Positions 7,437 through 16,594 of a DNA stretch of 64,000 bases are shown here, one piece after another. The notes below the pieces were generated by a model, which was not told the DNA's origin, ran no database searches, and saw only the letters and a list, made by a program, of their open reading frames with translations. This stretch comes from Candidatus Ruminimicrobiellum bubulum (GTDB lineage: Bacteria; Elusimicrobiota; Endomicrobiia; Endomicrobiales; Endomicrobiaceae), in the NCBI GenBank assembly GCA_017651625.1, contig JAGCCP010000030.1, forward strand, positions 62,001 through 126,000. Direction: 5' to 3'. Made by a program: the position numbers and the translations under genes. Position 1 is the first letter of the stretch. Each line of letters opens with the position of its first letter.

Positions 7437-9200
7437 ATGTTTCTACCTACAACTAAAGAAGAAATAAATAAATTACATTGGGACAGACCGGATATAATAC
7501 TTATATCCGGAGATGTTTACATTGATAGCCCTTTTAACGGAAGTGCCGTTATAGGTAACTGGTTGACTTTGCACGGATTTAAAGTTGCAATAATTGCTCA
7601 ACCGGATGTAAATAGCGATGATATAGCAAGATTGGGGGAACCATCTTTATATTGGGCGGTAAGCGCCGGTGCAATGGATTCTTTAGTTGCCAATTATACG
7701 GCTACCGAAAAGTTTAGAAACGAAGACGATTTAACTCCCGGCGGAATAAACAACAAAAGACCCGACAGAGCCTGTATGGTTTACACAAACCTTATAAGAA
7801 GGTACTTTAAAAATACAAAACCAATTGTTTTAGGCGGAATTGAAGCAAGTTTAAGAAGAATAGTCCATTACGATATAAAAGATAAAAAATTGAGAAGATC
7901 TTTGATTTTTGATGCTAAAGCCGATATCTTAGCTTACGGTATGGCAGAAAAGACGATGCTTGAGTTATCATATACTTTAAAAAATAATAAAGATTATCAC
8001 GATATAAAAGGTTTGTGCTATATTTCAAAAACTCCCAGAGAGGAATATATTGATATTCCATCATTTGAAGACTGTGTTAGAGACAAAAATCTTTTTAGAG
8101 AAATGTTCAAAACTTTTTATGAAAATTCCGCTTATGCAAATTCTAAAGGTTTAAATCAAAAACATGATACAAGATATTTAATACATAACCCGCCTCAAGG
8201 ACAATTAACCCAAGAAGAGTTGGATAAAATTTACGATATGGATTTTACAAGAGAAGTTCATCCTTATTATGCAAAACAAGGAAATGTAAAAGCGCAAGAA
8301 ACAATAAAATTTTCTGTTGTATCTCACAGAGGCTGTTGCGGGGAATGTAATTTTTGTGCAATAGCCGTTCATCAGGGAAAATCTGTAATATCAAGGAGTA
8401 AAGAATCTATAATAAAAGAAATTGATAAATTGGTTCAAAAACCCGATTTTAAAGGGTATATTTCCGATATAGGCGGTCCTACGGGGAATATGTATAAAAT
8501 AGCATGTAAAGTTCACGGAACGACCGGTAATTGTAAAAATAAAAGATGTTTGTACCCTAAAGTTTGTGAAAATATTGTTTTTTCTCATGATAAACAGATG
8601 GATTTGTTGTCGGAAGTTGCTAAAAATAATAAAATAAAAAAAGTTTTTGTGTCTTCAGGTATAAGGCACGACTTAATTATGGCAGATAAACAAAACGGTA
8701 AAAAATATTTGGAATATCTTTCCAATAATAATATATCCGGACAATTAAAAATCGCTCCCGAACACACATCGGATAATGTCTTAGAAAGTATGGGAAAACC
8801 CAAACAAAACATATTTTTAGATTTTATGAACGAATTTAAGAGAATAAATCAACCGTTGAATCAATTTTTAACATGTTATTTTATGGTAGATCATCCCGGT
8901 TGCAGTTTGTATGATACCGAAGATTTACTGTTATTTATAAATCAAAACTTAAAATTCCGTCCGGAACAGGTTCAAGTTTTTACACCTACGCCATCAACAT
9001 TTTCTACACTTATGTATTATACGGAACAAGATTTGGATGGTAACGATATTTTTGTTGAAAAAGACAGAAATGCAAGAATGAAACAGAAACTTATAATAAC
9101 ACAATCTTTAGGCGGCAACAATAATAACAATTCTTTTAAACACAGGTCCGGTTCAAGAAGGAACTATTACACAAAATTCAGAAAAAGATACGGAAAATAA
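7437..9200 (+). CDS. ygiQ: YgiQ family radical SAM protein
   Basis: The 587-residue length fits the UPF0313/YgiQ family of radical SAM enzymes, whose reaction has not been established. The N-terminal cobalamin-binding-like region (WDRPDIILISGDVYIDSPFNG...) is followed by the cluster motif CxxxCxxC in HRGCCGECNFCAI. Family blocks SSGIRHDLI, LKIAPEHTS and a C-terminal QVQVFTPTPSTFSTLMYYT are present. The C-terminus is basic and Asn-rich. It is the last gene of a plus-strand run and faces the Spy-like gene across a terminator. Confidence 0.94.
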   Translation: MFLPTTKEEINKLHWDRPDIILISGDVYIDSPFNGSAVIGNWLTLHGFKVAIIAQPDVNSDDIARLGEPSLYWAVSAGAMDSLVANYTATEKFRNEDDLTPGGINNKRPDRACMVYTNLIRRYFKNTKPIVLGGIEASLRRIVHYDIKDKKLRRSLIFDAKADILAYGMAEKTMLELSYTLKNNKDYHDIKGLCYISKTPREEYIDIPSFEDCVRDKNLFREMFKTFYENSAYANSKGLNQKHDTRYLIHNPPQGQLTQEELDKIYDMDFTREVHPYYAKQGNVKAQETIKFSVVSHRGCCGECNFCAIAVHQGKSVISRSKESIIKEIDKLVQKPDFKGYISDIGGPTGNMYKIACKVHGTTGNCKNKRCLYPKVCENIVFSHDKQMDLLSEVAKNNKIKKVFVSSGIRHDLIMADKQNGKKYLEYLSNNNISGQLKIAPEHTSDNVLESMGKPKQNIFLDFMNEFKRINQPLNQFLTCYFMVDHPGCSLYDTEDLLLFINQNLKFRPEQVQVFTPTPSTFSTLMYYTEQDLDGNDIFVEKDRNARMKQKLIITQSLGGNNNNNSFKHRSGSRRNYYTKFRKRYGK

Positions 9201-9253
9201 AAAGTCGGATGTTGGTGATTTTTCCCGCAGGATTTATGACCAAAACACCCGAC
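9194..9253 (-). terminator. Intrinsic terminator between convergent ygiQ and the Spy-like gene
   Basis: A long imperfect hairpin has outer arms GTCGGATGTT and AACACCCGAC, inner GGT/ACC pairs and a small TCC-CGCA-GGA tip. On the minus strand it is followed by UUUUUAUUUU, so it most likely ends the 9276-10157 transcript. Confidence 0.75.
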
Positions 9254-9275
9254 ACAACTATATATAGGCTATCAA

Positions 9276-10157
9276 TCATTTTTTGTCAAGATTTTTATTG
9301 CTGTCCGTCGATTCATGTGATGCTGAAGAACGAGTAGTCTTTGAAAGTTTTTTATATTGTTCCGGAGATAATATAGATTTTAACTCAACTTTTAAATCGA
9401 GATTTAATTTCAGTAATTCTTTTGATATGTTTGAAATTTCATCGGACAATTTTGTTATAACTTCCATGTCGATTATATCTTTTTCGAATTCTTGTTTTAT
9501 TAATGCTTCATCTTCTTTTAATTGCTGTCTTAAAGGTTTTTCGTTTTCTCTTTTTGCTTCAATAAGTTTTATAATTTTTCCTTTTTGTTCTTCAGATAAA
9601 TCCAATCTGTCGGCTAACACATCATATTTTGTTTTTGGCTTGAACAGATTATTGTATTGCTTGGATGTTAGAATTTTTCTCAAAGCTTCTTTTCTTTCTA
9701 TTGTTGAGTCTATAATTTTTGCCGTTATTGATTTAATCTCTTTGGCCAAATTCTTTACTTCTTTTGTGCCGTAATTTTCTTTAAAGAATTCATTGTTTAA
9801 AAATTTTATTTTAGATTTGAACTTTTTGGTTAAATCGTTTATCTCTTTCTTACTTTCTTCTTGTAGATTTTTAAAGTCTTCCATTTGTTGATCGGTAACT
9901 TTCATTTTATTAAGTTTGTTTTCTAAGAATCTTTTGTTAAAATCTCTTTCCGGTTCAGGAAAATTTCTTTCATAGAAGGCAAAATCCTGTTGATGTGTTT
10001 CTATGTCATAAATAACCATAATATCATCATTATAAACGCTGCTTTTTTGTGGGGAGAAAATAGTGTCGTATGCATCTTGTAAAAATTCTTCCGCAAACAA
10101 AGAAGTAGCTAGTCCTAACATAACAACTAAACTTAATAACATTTTTACCTTTTTCAT
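9276..10157 (-). CDS. Spy/CpxP-like periplasmic LTXXQ-repeat protein
   Basis: The chosen start gives 293 residues: a GGAG ribosome site lies just upstream of this ATG, and the protein then begins with a clean signal peptide (MKKVKMLLSLVVMLGLATSLFA). A farther upstream ATG would add 11 residues before the signal. The mature protein is helical and charged, with two Spy-like units: VTDQQMEDFKNLQEE...LTSKQYNNLFK and LDLSEEQKGKIIKLIEAKRE...LSPEQYKKLS. Spy-type proteins are ATP-independent periplasmic chaperones or stress sensors; that role is inferred from the repeat pattern only. Confidence 0.8.
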   Translation of the reverse strand: MKKVKMLLSLVVMLGLATSLFAEEFLQDAYDTIFSPQKSSVYNDDIMVIYDIETHQQDFAFYERNFPEPERDFNKRFLENKLNKMKVTDQQMEDFKNLQEESKKEINDLTKKFKSKIKFLNNEFFKENYGTKEVKNLAKEIKSITAKIIDSTIERKEALRKILTSKQYNNLFKPKTKYDVLADRLDLSEEQKGKIIKLIEAKRENEKPLRQQLKEDEALIKQEFEKDIIDMEVITKLSDEISNISKELLKLNLDLKVELKSILSPEQYKKLSKTTRSSASHESTDSNKNLDKK

Positions 10158-10258
10158 GAAAACTCCTTTATATTTTTTTATACATTTCACAAAATTACAG
10201 TTTGGAATAAAATTGATTTTTATAGTATAAATGGGATGATAATTTTAACCACTCTGTT

Positions 10259-10332
10259 CGCCCTGAAGAGGAGTTGAACCTCCAACCTTATCCTTAGGAC
10301 GGATCTGCTCTATCCAGTTGAGCTATCAGGGC
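10259..10332 (-). tRNA. tRNA-Arg (anticodon CCT)
   Basis: On the minus strand the acceptor arms GCCCTGA/TCAGGGC pair. The D-arm GCTCAACTGGATAGAGC is normal, the anticodon loop GTCCTAA gives CCT, and the T-arm is GGAGG-TTCAACT-CCTCT. The discriminator is G and CCA is not encoded. The first anticodon stem pair is a mismatch. Confidence 0.94.
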
Positions 10333-10369
10333 ACTTAACGACAATCAGTAATTAAGGAACTGTTTTTTT

Positions 10370-10894
10370 CTAATATTGTACTATCGATGAGTATTCTATA
10401 TCTTTAAGTTTGTCTTTGCCGTTTAAAAATGTTAGTTCTATAACAAAAGCACAAGCTGCAACATTACCCTTTAACTTCTTTACTAACTCTATCGCTGCGC
10501 AAGCTGTTCCGCCCGTAGCAAGCAAATCATCAACAATAAGAACGTTATCTGTTTCGTTAACGGCATCAATATGCATTTCAACAGTAGAAGTGCCGTATTC
10601 TAAATTATAAGTGGCTGAAACTGTTTTGTAAGGTAATTTGCCTTTTTTTCTTACGGGAATAAAAGGTATATTTAATTTTTGTGCTATGGATATACCGAAA
10701 ATAAAACCTCTGGATTCCAAAGCGACAATTTTTGTTATATTTCTGCCTTTGTATTTATCAACGATTATTTCAACAATTTTATTATATAAATCTATGTCGG
10801 AAAGTATGGGGGTAATATCTTTAAAAATTACACCTTTTACAGGAAAATCAGGAATATCTCTAACGGCTTTAATTATAGAATCTTTTATTTCCAT
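10370..10894 (-). CDS. apt: Adenine phosphoribosyltransferase
   Basis: Apt salvages adenine to AMP using PRPP. The 174-residue protein has the expected N-terminus (IRDIPDFPVKGVIFKDITPIL), the hood and flexible-loop region FIPVRKKGKLPYKT, and the PRPP-binding motif NVLIVDDLLATGGTA. The start overlaps the end of the sigma-factor gene by 10 bases. It is the last gene of the long minus-strand unit that begins with nspC. Confidence 0.95.
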   Translation of the reverse strand: MEIKDSIIKAVRDIPDFPVKGVIFKDITPILSDIDLYNKIVEIIVDKYKGRNITKIVALESRGFIFGISIAQKLNIPFIPVRKKGKLPYKTVSATYNLEYGTSTVEMHIDAVNETDNVLIVDDLLATGGTACAAIELVKKLKGNVAACAFVIELTFLNGKDKLKDIEYSSIVQY

Positions 10895-11826
10895 GCTTTT
10901 CTCCTGTCGTTATGTCTTCTTTCGTTAGCATTATATTTGTTGTTCTGTCTTCTGTCTAATTGAGTTCCTCTTTGATCCAGCAATAAAGTATCTATAACTT
11001 TAGGATCAGCATATTTTAATCTTAGGAAAATACTTTTTAATCTCTGAAAAGCTTTCAATTCTATTTGTCTTACTCTTTCTCTCGATAAATCGAATTTTTT
11101 ACCTATTTCATCCAAAGAATAAGTTGGCGTATTGTTTATTCCGAATCTCATTTTAAGAATTTCGGCTTCTCTTTCCGGTAAACAATCTATGGCTTTTTGA
11201 ACATTTTGTGCATTTCTTATGATTTCCGTTATTGCTTCCGGAGTTTTTGTAATATTGTCTTTAATATTGTCTTTTTTCAATGTATCGGAATCATCACTCA
11301 TTGCAACATCAAGTGAAGATATATTATCAACTGAATAAATAGTTGAATTTATTTCTTCTGCCTGGTCAAGAGGAATTTTTATTTTTTTTGCAATTTCTTT
11401 AACAGTAGGTTCCTTATTTAATTTTGCCATCAAAGTGTTTCTTATTTTTTTCCACTTGTTTATAATATCGTACATATAAGAAGGTATTCTTATTGTTTTT
11501 GAGTTATCTTCAATTGACTTTCTTATAAATTGTTCTATCCAATATGTAGCATAAGTTGAAAATCTGATGTTTTTTTCGGGCTCAAATTTTTCCACTGCTT
11601 TCATTAAACCGATATTACCGTCAGAAATTAAATCCATCAAATCTACGCCTCTTTTGGTAAATCTTTTTGCTATAGGTATAACTAAACAGTAGTTAAGTTC
11701 CACAAGCCTTTTAACAGCTTTTTTATTTCCTTTTTTTGCTTTTATCCAGAGAGCATCAACTTCTTCTTTTGTTGCCGGTTTTATAGTCTTTAATTGCTTA
11801 AAGTAAGACTGTAATAAATCTGACAT
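10885..11826 (-). CDS. RNA polymerase sigma-70 family factor (RpoD/RpoS-like)
   Basis: The 313-residue factor has regions 2 to 4. Region 2 includes DLISDGNIGLMKAVEKFEP and FSTYATYWIEQFIRKSIEDNSKTIRIP; region 3 is NKWKKIRNTLMAKLNKEPTVKEIAKK; region 4 has the helix-turn-helix SLDEIGKKFDLSRERVRQIELKAFQRL. There is no region 1.1 and the protein is short, which favours a group 2 (RpoS-like) factor, although a small primary sigma cannot be excluded. The usual WWIRQ is YWIEQ, and the promoter-contacting Thr is Arg. The C-terminus adds a basic DRRQNN...NDRRKAWK tail. It lies between panD and apt. Confidence 0.9.
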   Translation of the reverse strand: MSDLLQSYFKQLKTIKPATKEEVDALWIKAKKGNKKAVKRLVELNYCLVIPIAKRFTKRGVDLMDLISDGNIGLMKAVEKFEPEKNIRFSTYATYWIEQFIRKSIEDNSKTIRIPSYMYDIINKWKKIRNTLMAKLNKEPTVKEIAKKIKIPLDQAEEINSTIYSVDNISSLDVAMSDDSDTLKKDNIKDNITKTPEAITEIIRNAQNVQKAIDCLPEREAEILKMRFGINNTPTYSLDEIGKKFDLSRERVRQIELKAFQRLKSIFLRLKYADPKVIDTLLLDQRGTQLDRRQNNKYNANERRHNDRRKAWK

Positions 11827-11848
11827 TTTAAAGAGTCCTTTTTTTATC

Positions 11849-12190
11849 TTATAATTGTTTTATACATTTATTGTTTTCATCGACGAAAACAAATTTTGCT
11901 TTTATAGGTCTGTCCGATAATTCAAAGCCCATAATAATAATAATTTCACCTTTTTTTATCAAATGTGCCGCAGCTCCGTTCATACATATTGTTCCGGAAC
12001 CTGCTTTTCCGGGTATAACATATGTTTCAAGTCTTGCTCCGGAAGTGTTGCTTACTACCAAAACTTTTTCACCTACCCATAGTCCTGCTTTATCTATCAA
12101 GTCGGAATCTATAGTAATACTTCCCTGATATTCAAGATTGGCTTCCGTTACTGTAGCACGAAAAATTTTTGAACTTAATACAAATCTCAT
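11849..12190 (-). CDS. panD: Aspartate 1-decarboxylase PanD
   Basis: PanD decarboxylates aspartate to beta-alanine for pantothenate and coenzyme A. The 113-residue proenzyme contains the self-processing site EYQGSITID, where cleavage before Ser25 creates the pyruvoyl group. Family blocks [38 protein letters not shown] and IIIMGFE are intact. The later CoA genes coaC and coaB are elsewhere in this window (34946-36158). It sits in the nspC-to-apt run, 22 bases ahead of the sigma gene. Confidence 0.96.
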   Translation of the reverse strand: MRFVLSSKIFRATVTEANLEYQGSITIDSDLIDKAGLWVGEKVLVVSNTSGARLETYVIPGKAGSGTICMNGAAAHLIKKGEIIIIMGFELSDRPIKAKFVFVDENNKCIKQL

Positions 12191-12210
12191 TTTATCGATA
12201 TCTCCACGGA

Positions 12211-12558
12211 TTATTTTGAATTTCTTTCAGCTTCTTCCTGACAATTCTTGCAATATCTTACCCAAGGTATTGCTTCAAGTCTTGCTTGAGGAATTTTTTC
12301 ACCGCAACATTCACATGCTCCGAAAGAACCTTTCTCTATTTTAGCTAAAGCATTATCTATATCTTGCAGCATTCTCGTATCTATTCCACTGAGTTCAAAC
12401 TGCATTTCTCTTTCCGTACTTTGAGTAGCTGTATCTATCTCGTCTCCGCCTGTTTCAATTTCGTGTTCGGTTACCTTTCTGGAGTTCACTTTGTTCGTTA
12501 TGGAAGCTTTTTTTTGAGTAAGGGCTTTTTTAAATTGAGCTAACATCTTTTTATTCAT
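12211..12558 (-). CDS. DksA/TraR-type C4 zinc-finger protein
   Basis: The 115-residue protein starts [13 protein letters not shown]; this ATG has a GGAG site, whereas the upstream in-frame start lacks one. A helical N-terminal hairpin is followed by the DksA-type zinc finger [25 protein letters not shown] (C-x2-C-x17-C-x2-C). Proteins of this family bind RNA polymerase or act in stress responses; the acidic tip at the hairpin ([17 protein letters not shown]) resembles RsmK/DksA-like proteins. It lies 22 bases downstream of the decarboxylase gene. Confidence 0.88.
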   Translation of the reverse strand: MNKKMLAQFKKALTQKKASITNKVNSRKVTEHEIETGGDEIDTATQSTEREMQFELSGIDTRMLQDIDNALAKIEKGSFGACECCGEKIPQARLEAIPWVRYCKNCQEEAERNSK

Positions 12559-12580
12559 TTTTAATCTCCACAATATATTT

Positions 12581-14038
12581 TTAATTTGCAAATACTTTTA
12601 CCATTTTTAAAACGTCGCCTTCTTGTCCGCTTATTCTTATACCTTTAGAGGCCATTTCTACTAAATAATCGCAAATTTCTTTTGAAATTCTCTCACCGGG
12701 GATAACAACAGGTATTCCCGGAGGATAAGGTGTTAATACTTGAGCGGAAACATGACCTACGGATTTTGCCAAAGGAATCTTTTTTATATCGTGCGACAAA
12801 AACACTTCTCTCGGTGTCATAACCATTTCCGTAGCAAGAGAAGGAATTTTCAAAATCCAATTTTTTTGAGTTCCTTTATAGTTTTTACTAATTTCTTTTA
12901 ATGCACTAACAAGTTTTTGAACGTCGTCCATATCAGAACCGATACCCATAATTGCAATTAAGTTAAATGTATCGGAACAATCAACTTGAATGTTGTATTT
13001 CTTTGCGAGAATTTCGTCCACTTCATATCCGGAAAGACCGGTCTTTGTAACATTTATCGTAAGTTTTGTTAAATCCAAATCAAAATTTCTGTCTTTAATA
13101 TCATTCTTCGTTAAACATCTCATATTAGGAATCTTTTCGTTAATTTCTTTCCTTGCCCATTCTGCGGCTTCTATAACTTTATCAAACATCTCTTTTCCGT
13201 GCAAAACCGCTTGTCTTCTTGCCAAATCAATACTTGCAAGAGTAAGATATTGAGGACTTGTTGTTTGTAACATTGAAACAATTTTCTTTACTCTGTTAAT
13301 ATCAACAAGTTTTGAATTATGGTGAAGAACGGAACCTTGAGAAAGTGCGGAAAGTATTTTATGTGTGGATTGAACACATAAATCCGCTCCGGCATCTACG
13401 GCAGACATAGGCAATTTGTCATTAAATTTTAAATGCGGACCATGTGCCTCGTCTACGAGGAGAATTTTGCCTTTTCTGTGACATAAATCAGCGATTTTCT
13501 TGACTTCAGTTGCAACACCGTTATATGTAGGGCTTGTGAGAAATACGGCTCTTGCTTCGGGATACATTTCAAGAGCTTGTTTTATTTCTTCATACGTTGA
13601 ATTAAAAATAATGTCTAAATTTTGATCTATTGTAGGCTGTAACCAAATAGGCCAAACTCCGGAAAGAATAATTCCACCCATTATGGATTTGTGCGAACTT
13701 CTTGAAACTATAATTGAATCCCCGGGGTCGCAAGCAGATAAAAACATTGCAATATTTCCAACGGATGTTCCGTTAACCAAAAATAAAGAATGTTTTACTC
13801 CGTAGGCTTGTGCCATTAATTCTTCGGCTTTTTTTATCGGACCTACAGGATCATGAAGAGAATCTACTTCGTCGAAAACAGTTACATCGAATTTATAAAG
13901 ACCGTCTCCCGTCACTTCTTTCAATACGGGATCTATTCCTTTTCCGTTCTTATGACCGGGAGTATGAAAAGAAGTAACATTTCTTTTTGCATGTCCTAAA
14001 AGTGTGTCAAAAATAGGTACTTTACTTTGTTTGTCCAT
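12581..14038 (-). CDS. Orn/Lys/Arg decarboxylase, probable arginine decarboxylase (SpeA-type)
   Basis: This fold-I PLP enzyme has 485 residues, the short bacterial form. The chosen ATG has an AAGGA site and yields MDKQSKVPIFDTLLGHAKRNVTSFHTPGHKNG, the standard N-terminus; an upstream start would add seven residues. The PLP lysine is in QSTHKILSALSQGS, and the cofactor region shows LVDEAHGPHLKF. The C-terminal domain holds TPYPPGIPVVIPGERIS. The family decarboxylates arginine, lysine or ornithine. The next genes upstream in the operon make carboxy(nor)spermidine, so it probably supplies agmatine (leading to putrescine) or another diamine precursor. Specificity cannot be fixed from sequence. 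Confidence 0.9.
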   Translation of the reverse strand: MDKQSKVPIFDTLLGHAKRNVTSFHTPGHKNGKGIDPVLKEVTGDGLYKFDVTVFDEVDSLHDPVGPIKKAEELMAQAYGVKHSLFLVNGTSVGNIAMFLSACDPGDSIIVSRSSHKSIMGGIILSGVWPIWLQPTIDQNLDIIFNSTYEEIKQALEMYPEARAVFLTSPTYNGVATEVKKIADLCHRKGKILLVDEAHGPHLKFNDKLPMSAVDAGADLCVQSTHKILSALSQGSVLHHNSKLVDINRVKKIVSMLQTTSPQYLTLASIDLARRQAVLHGKEMFDKVIEAAEWARKEINEKIPNMRCLTKNDIKDRNFDLDLTKLTINVTKTGLSGYEVDEILAKKYNIQVDCSDTFNLIAIMGIGSDMDDVQKLVSALKEISKNYKGTQKNWILKIPSLATEMVMTPREVFLSHDIKKIPLAKSVGHVSAQVLTPYPPGIPVVIPGERISKEICDYLVEMASKGIRISGQEGDVLKMVKVFAN

Positions 14039-14070
14039 AGTTGTCCTTTTAATATACAATATTTTTAATA

Positions 14071-15306
14071 TTAAATAAACTTTTTAGAAGGTGTATTTTC
14101 CAATACAGCCGTTGATAAACCGTTCTTACCTAACAATTCAATAAACGGATCCGGATCCAGCTCTTCAACATTTACCATGGTTTTTACATCCCATGTACCG
14201 TTAGCTATAAGCATAGCTGCAACTACCGGCGGAACTCCGGCGGTATAACTTATTGCTTGAGCTTCCACTTCGTTATAACAATCTTTATGATCGCAAATAT
14301 TATAAATGAACAATTCTTTATTCTTTTTATCTTTTTTACCTTTTATTAAACAACCTATACATGTCTTACCCGTATAGTTAGGTGCTAAAGTTTTAGGGTT
14401 GGGAAGACAAGCTTTAACTACTTTTAACGGAACAACTTCCAAGCCTTCCGCCGTCTTAACCGGTTTTTCGGAAAGAAGACCGATCTTTTTTAATACGGTA
14501 AATACATTTATATAATGATCACTGAATCCCATCCAAAATCTTATTGATTTAGCTTTAATATTTTTTGAAAGAGAGTGAAGTTCGTCGTGTCCCGTTAAAT
14601 ATACAGGTTGTTCTCCGACTACGGGGAAATCATAAACGAGTTTATCTGCATGAACAGGTTTTTGTACCCACTGATTATCTATCCATGTCCATACTTTATG
14701 AAATTCTCTGAAATTAATTTCAGGATCAAAATTTGTAGCAAAATATTTTCCGTGACTTCCCGCATTTACATCCATAATATCTATTGTTGCTATTTTATCG
14801 AAATGATGTTTTACCGCCAATGCACAATAAGCATTTACTACACCCGGATCAAATCCGCAACCGAGTATTGCCGTAACCTTCTTTTCCGCACATCTGTCTT
14901 TTCTTTTCCATTCGTAATTTGCATACCATGGGGGATTTTCACAAACTTTTTTAGGATCTTCATGAATAGCAGTGTCTATATATGCCGAACCTGTTTGAAT
15001 ACAAGCTTCCAAAATTGACATATTACAAAATGCACTTGCCACATTTATAACTATAGATATGTTTAATTGTTTTATTAACTCTATTAATGCCGGGACATCA
15101 AAAACATCTATCTGCTTTGATGAAAATTCGTTATCAGGATTCTTATAATTTTTTTTCTTCTTAATACTATCTAAAATTGCATCACAACTCTTTAACGTTC
15201 TTGATGCTATATACATCTTGCCGAAAACATCATTGTTTTGTGCCAACTTATGACAAACAACATGTGCAACGGCTCCGGCCCCAATAACTAAAACATTTCT
15301 TTTCAT
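14071..15306 (-). CDS. Carboxy(nor)spermidine dehydrogenase (saccharopine dehydrogenase family)
   Basis: The enzyme reductively condenses aspartate semialdehyde with putrescine or diaminopropane to carboxy(nor)spermidine using NADPH. The 411-residue protein opens with the Rossmann motif VLVIGAGAVAHVVCHKLAQ. It has family blocks NVASAFCNMSILEACIQTGSAYIDTA and GCGFDPGVVNAYCALA. Saccharopine dehydrogenases share the fold, but the adjacent nspC-type decarboxylase (16 bases upstream) and SpeA-type gene downstream favour the polyamine role strongly. Confidence 0.92.
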   Translation of the reverse strand: MKRNVLVIGAGAVAHVVCHKLAQNNDVFGKMYIASRTLKSCDAILDSIKKKKNYKNPDNEFSSKQIDVFDVPALIELIKQLNISIVINVASAFCNMSILEACIQTGSAYIDTAIHEDPKKVCENPPWYANYEWKRKDRCAEKKVTAILGCGFDPGVVNAYCALAVKHHFDKIATIDIMDVNAGSHGKYFATNFDPEINFREFHKVWTWIDNQWVQKPVHADKLVYDFPVVGEQPVYLTGHDELHSLSKNIKAKSIRFWMGFSDHYINVFTVLKKIGLLSEKPVKTAEGLEVVPLKVVKACLPNPKTLAPNYTGKTCIGCLIKGKKDKKNKELFIYNICDHKDCYNEVEAQAISYTAGVPPVVAAMLIANGTWDVKTMVNVEELDPDPFIELLGKNGLSTAVLENTPSKKFI

Positions 15307-15322
15307 TTCAAGCAGTGCCTCC

Positions 15323-16426
15323 TCAAGATAAATTGCCTTTAAAATCTTTATATGTAAAACTTTTTACTAGTTCAATTTTTCCGTTAAGCCTTTTTACTAC
15401 TATAGACGGCATAGGTATTCCGTTAAACCAATTCATTTTTACCATACTGTATCCGGCAGCATCTTCAAATTCTATTTTATCACCTATCTTTAACGGTTTC
15501 GAAAATTTATATGTTCCGAAAATATCACCTGCCAAACAAGTTCTTCCGGCAACAATATATTCATACTTCGCATTCTTTTGTTTGGCCATTTTTGCCGGAG
15601 TATGATAAGTCAACAAATCCAACATATGTGCTTCGGTTGAAGAATCTATTACGGCAATATCTTTGCCGTTATGTGTAATATCTAAAACACTCGTCACAAG
15701 TTTTGCACTTAATGTTATAGAAGATTCTCCGGGTTCCAAATAAATTTGCACATTATATTTTTTTGAAAAATCTTTTAATATTTTACAAAATTTTTTAACA
15801 TTATAACCAGCCTTTGTAAAATAAATTCCACCACCGAAACTTACCCATTCTACTTTTTGTAACATCTTTGAATAATTTTTGCCTATAAAATTTAAAGATT
15901 GTTCCAAGTTATCTACGTCTTCGTTTTCACAATTGAAGTGGAACATAAGTCCGTTAATTTTATCTAAGTTGTCCAAGATATCTTTTTTGTTTATTACACC
16001 CAAACGAGAATTTTTTCTTGCAGGGTCTGCTAAATCAAAATGACTGTAACTTATTTTAGGATTAACTCTTATTCCCAAATTTTTGTTTTTTACTAACGGA
16101 TAAAATCTTTTTAGTTGTGATATTGAATTGAAAATTATTTTGTCTGCAAATTTTTTTAATTCTAAAATTTCTTCTTTCGGATAAGCAACCGAATATGCAT
16201 GAACTTCTTTACCGAATTTTTCATAACCTAACTGAGCTTCATATAGAGCACTGCTTGTTGTTCCATCCATGTATTTCGACATTAAATCAAAAACACACCA
16301 AGTGGAAAAACATTTCAATGCTAACACGAACTTAGCACCGGATTGTTCTCTTATGTAAGCAATTTTTTTCATGTTTTCCAATAATTTTTTTTCTTCAATA
16401 AAATAATAAGGCGTTTTTAATTTCAT
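15323..16426 (-). CDS. nspC: Carboxynorspermidine/carboxyspermidine decarboxylase
   Basis: NspC decarboxylates carboxy(nor)spermidine to (nor)spermidine. It is a fold-III PLP enzyme of the alanine racemase/DAP decarboxylase superfamily. In the 367 residues, the PLP lysine is in FVLALKCFSTWCVFD (about residue 43). The substrate and PLP region has LMFHFNCENED and WVSFGGGIYFTKAGY, and the C-terminal catalytic segment is GRTCLAGDIFGTYKF. It heads the minus-strand polyamine run and has a plausible promoter about 40 bases upstream. Confidence 0.94.
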   Translation of the reverse strand: MKLKTPYYFIEEKKLLENMKKIAYIREQSGAKFVLALKCFSTWCVFDLMSKYMDGTTSSALYEAQLGYEKFGKEVHAYSVAYPKEEILELKKFADKIIFNSISQLKRFYPLVKNKNLGIRVNPKISYSHFDLADPARKNSRLGVINKKDILDNLDKINGLMFHFNCENEDVDNLEQSLNFIGKNYSKMLQKVEWVSFGGGIYFTKAGYNVKKFCKILKDFSKKYNVQIYLEPGESSITLSAKLVTSVLDITHNGKDIAVIDSSTEAHMLDLLTYHTPAKMAKQKNAKYEYIVAGRTCLAGDIFGTYKFSKPLKIGDKIEFEDAAGYSMVKMNWFNGIPMPSIVVKRLNGKIELVKSFTYKDFKGNLS

Positions 16427-16464
16427 TTATATCTTTCCATGTTGATAATTTTTTAAGTTGAATA

Positions 16465-16493
16465 AGTTTATAAAATATACAAAAAAAATGCAA
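16465..16493 (-). promoter_or_regulatory. Probable sigma-70 promoter of the nspC operon
   Basis: On the minus strand, TTGCAT and TAAACT are separated by 17 bases, ending about 39 bases before the nspC start. Matches are four of six each; the AT-rich context makes chance matches possible. Confidence 0.45.
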
Positions 16494-16594
16494 AGATTTT
16501 TTATATATTTATAAATTGTAAATTATAAATTATAAATTGCCGTTTAAATTTTGTATAATAACAGCAATTTATAAAAAATATTAAGGAGTGAAAT

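Noticed and set aside
9204-9253. Riboswitch upstream of a gene
   Set aside because: It sits between two convergent genes, folds as a single long hairpin and has a U-run on the minus side, so it is a terminator.
10259-10332. tRNA-Arg as a phage or island attachment site
   Set aside because: No integrase gene or repeated tRNA 3' end was seen nearby.
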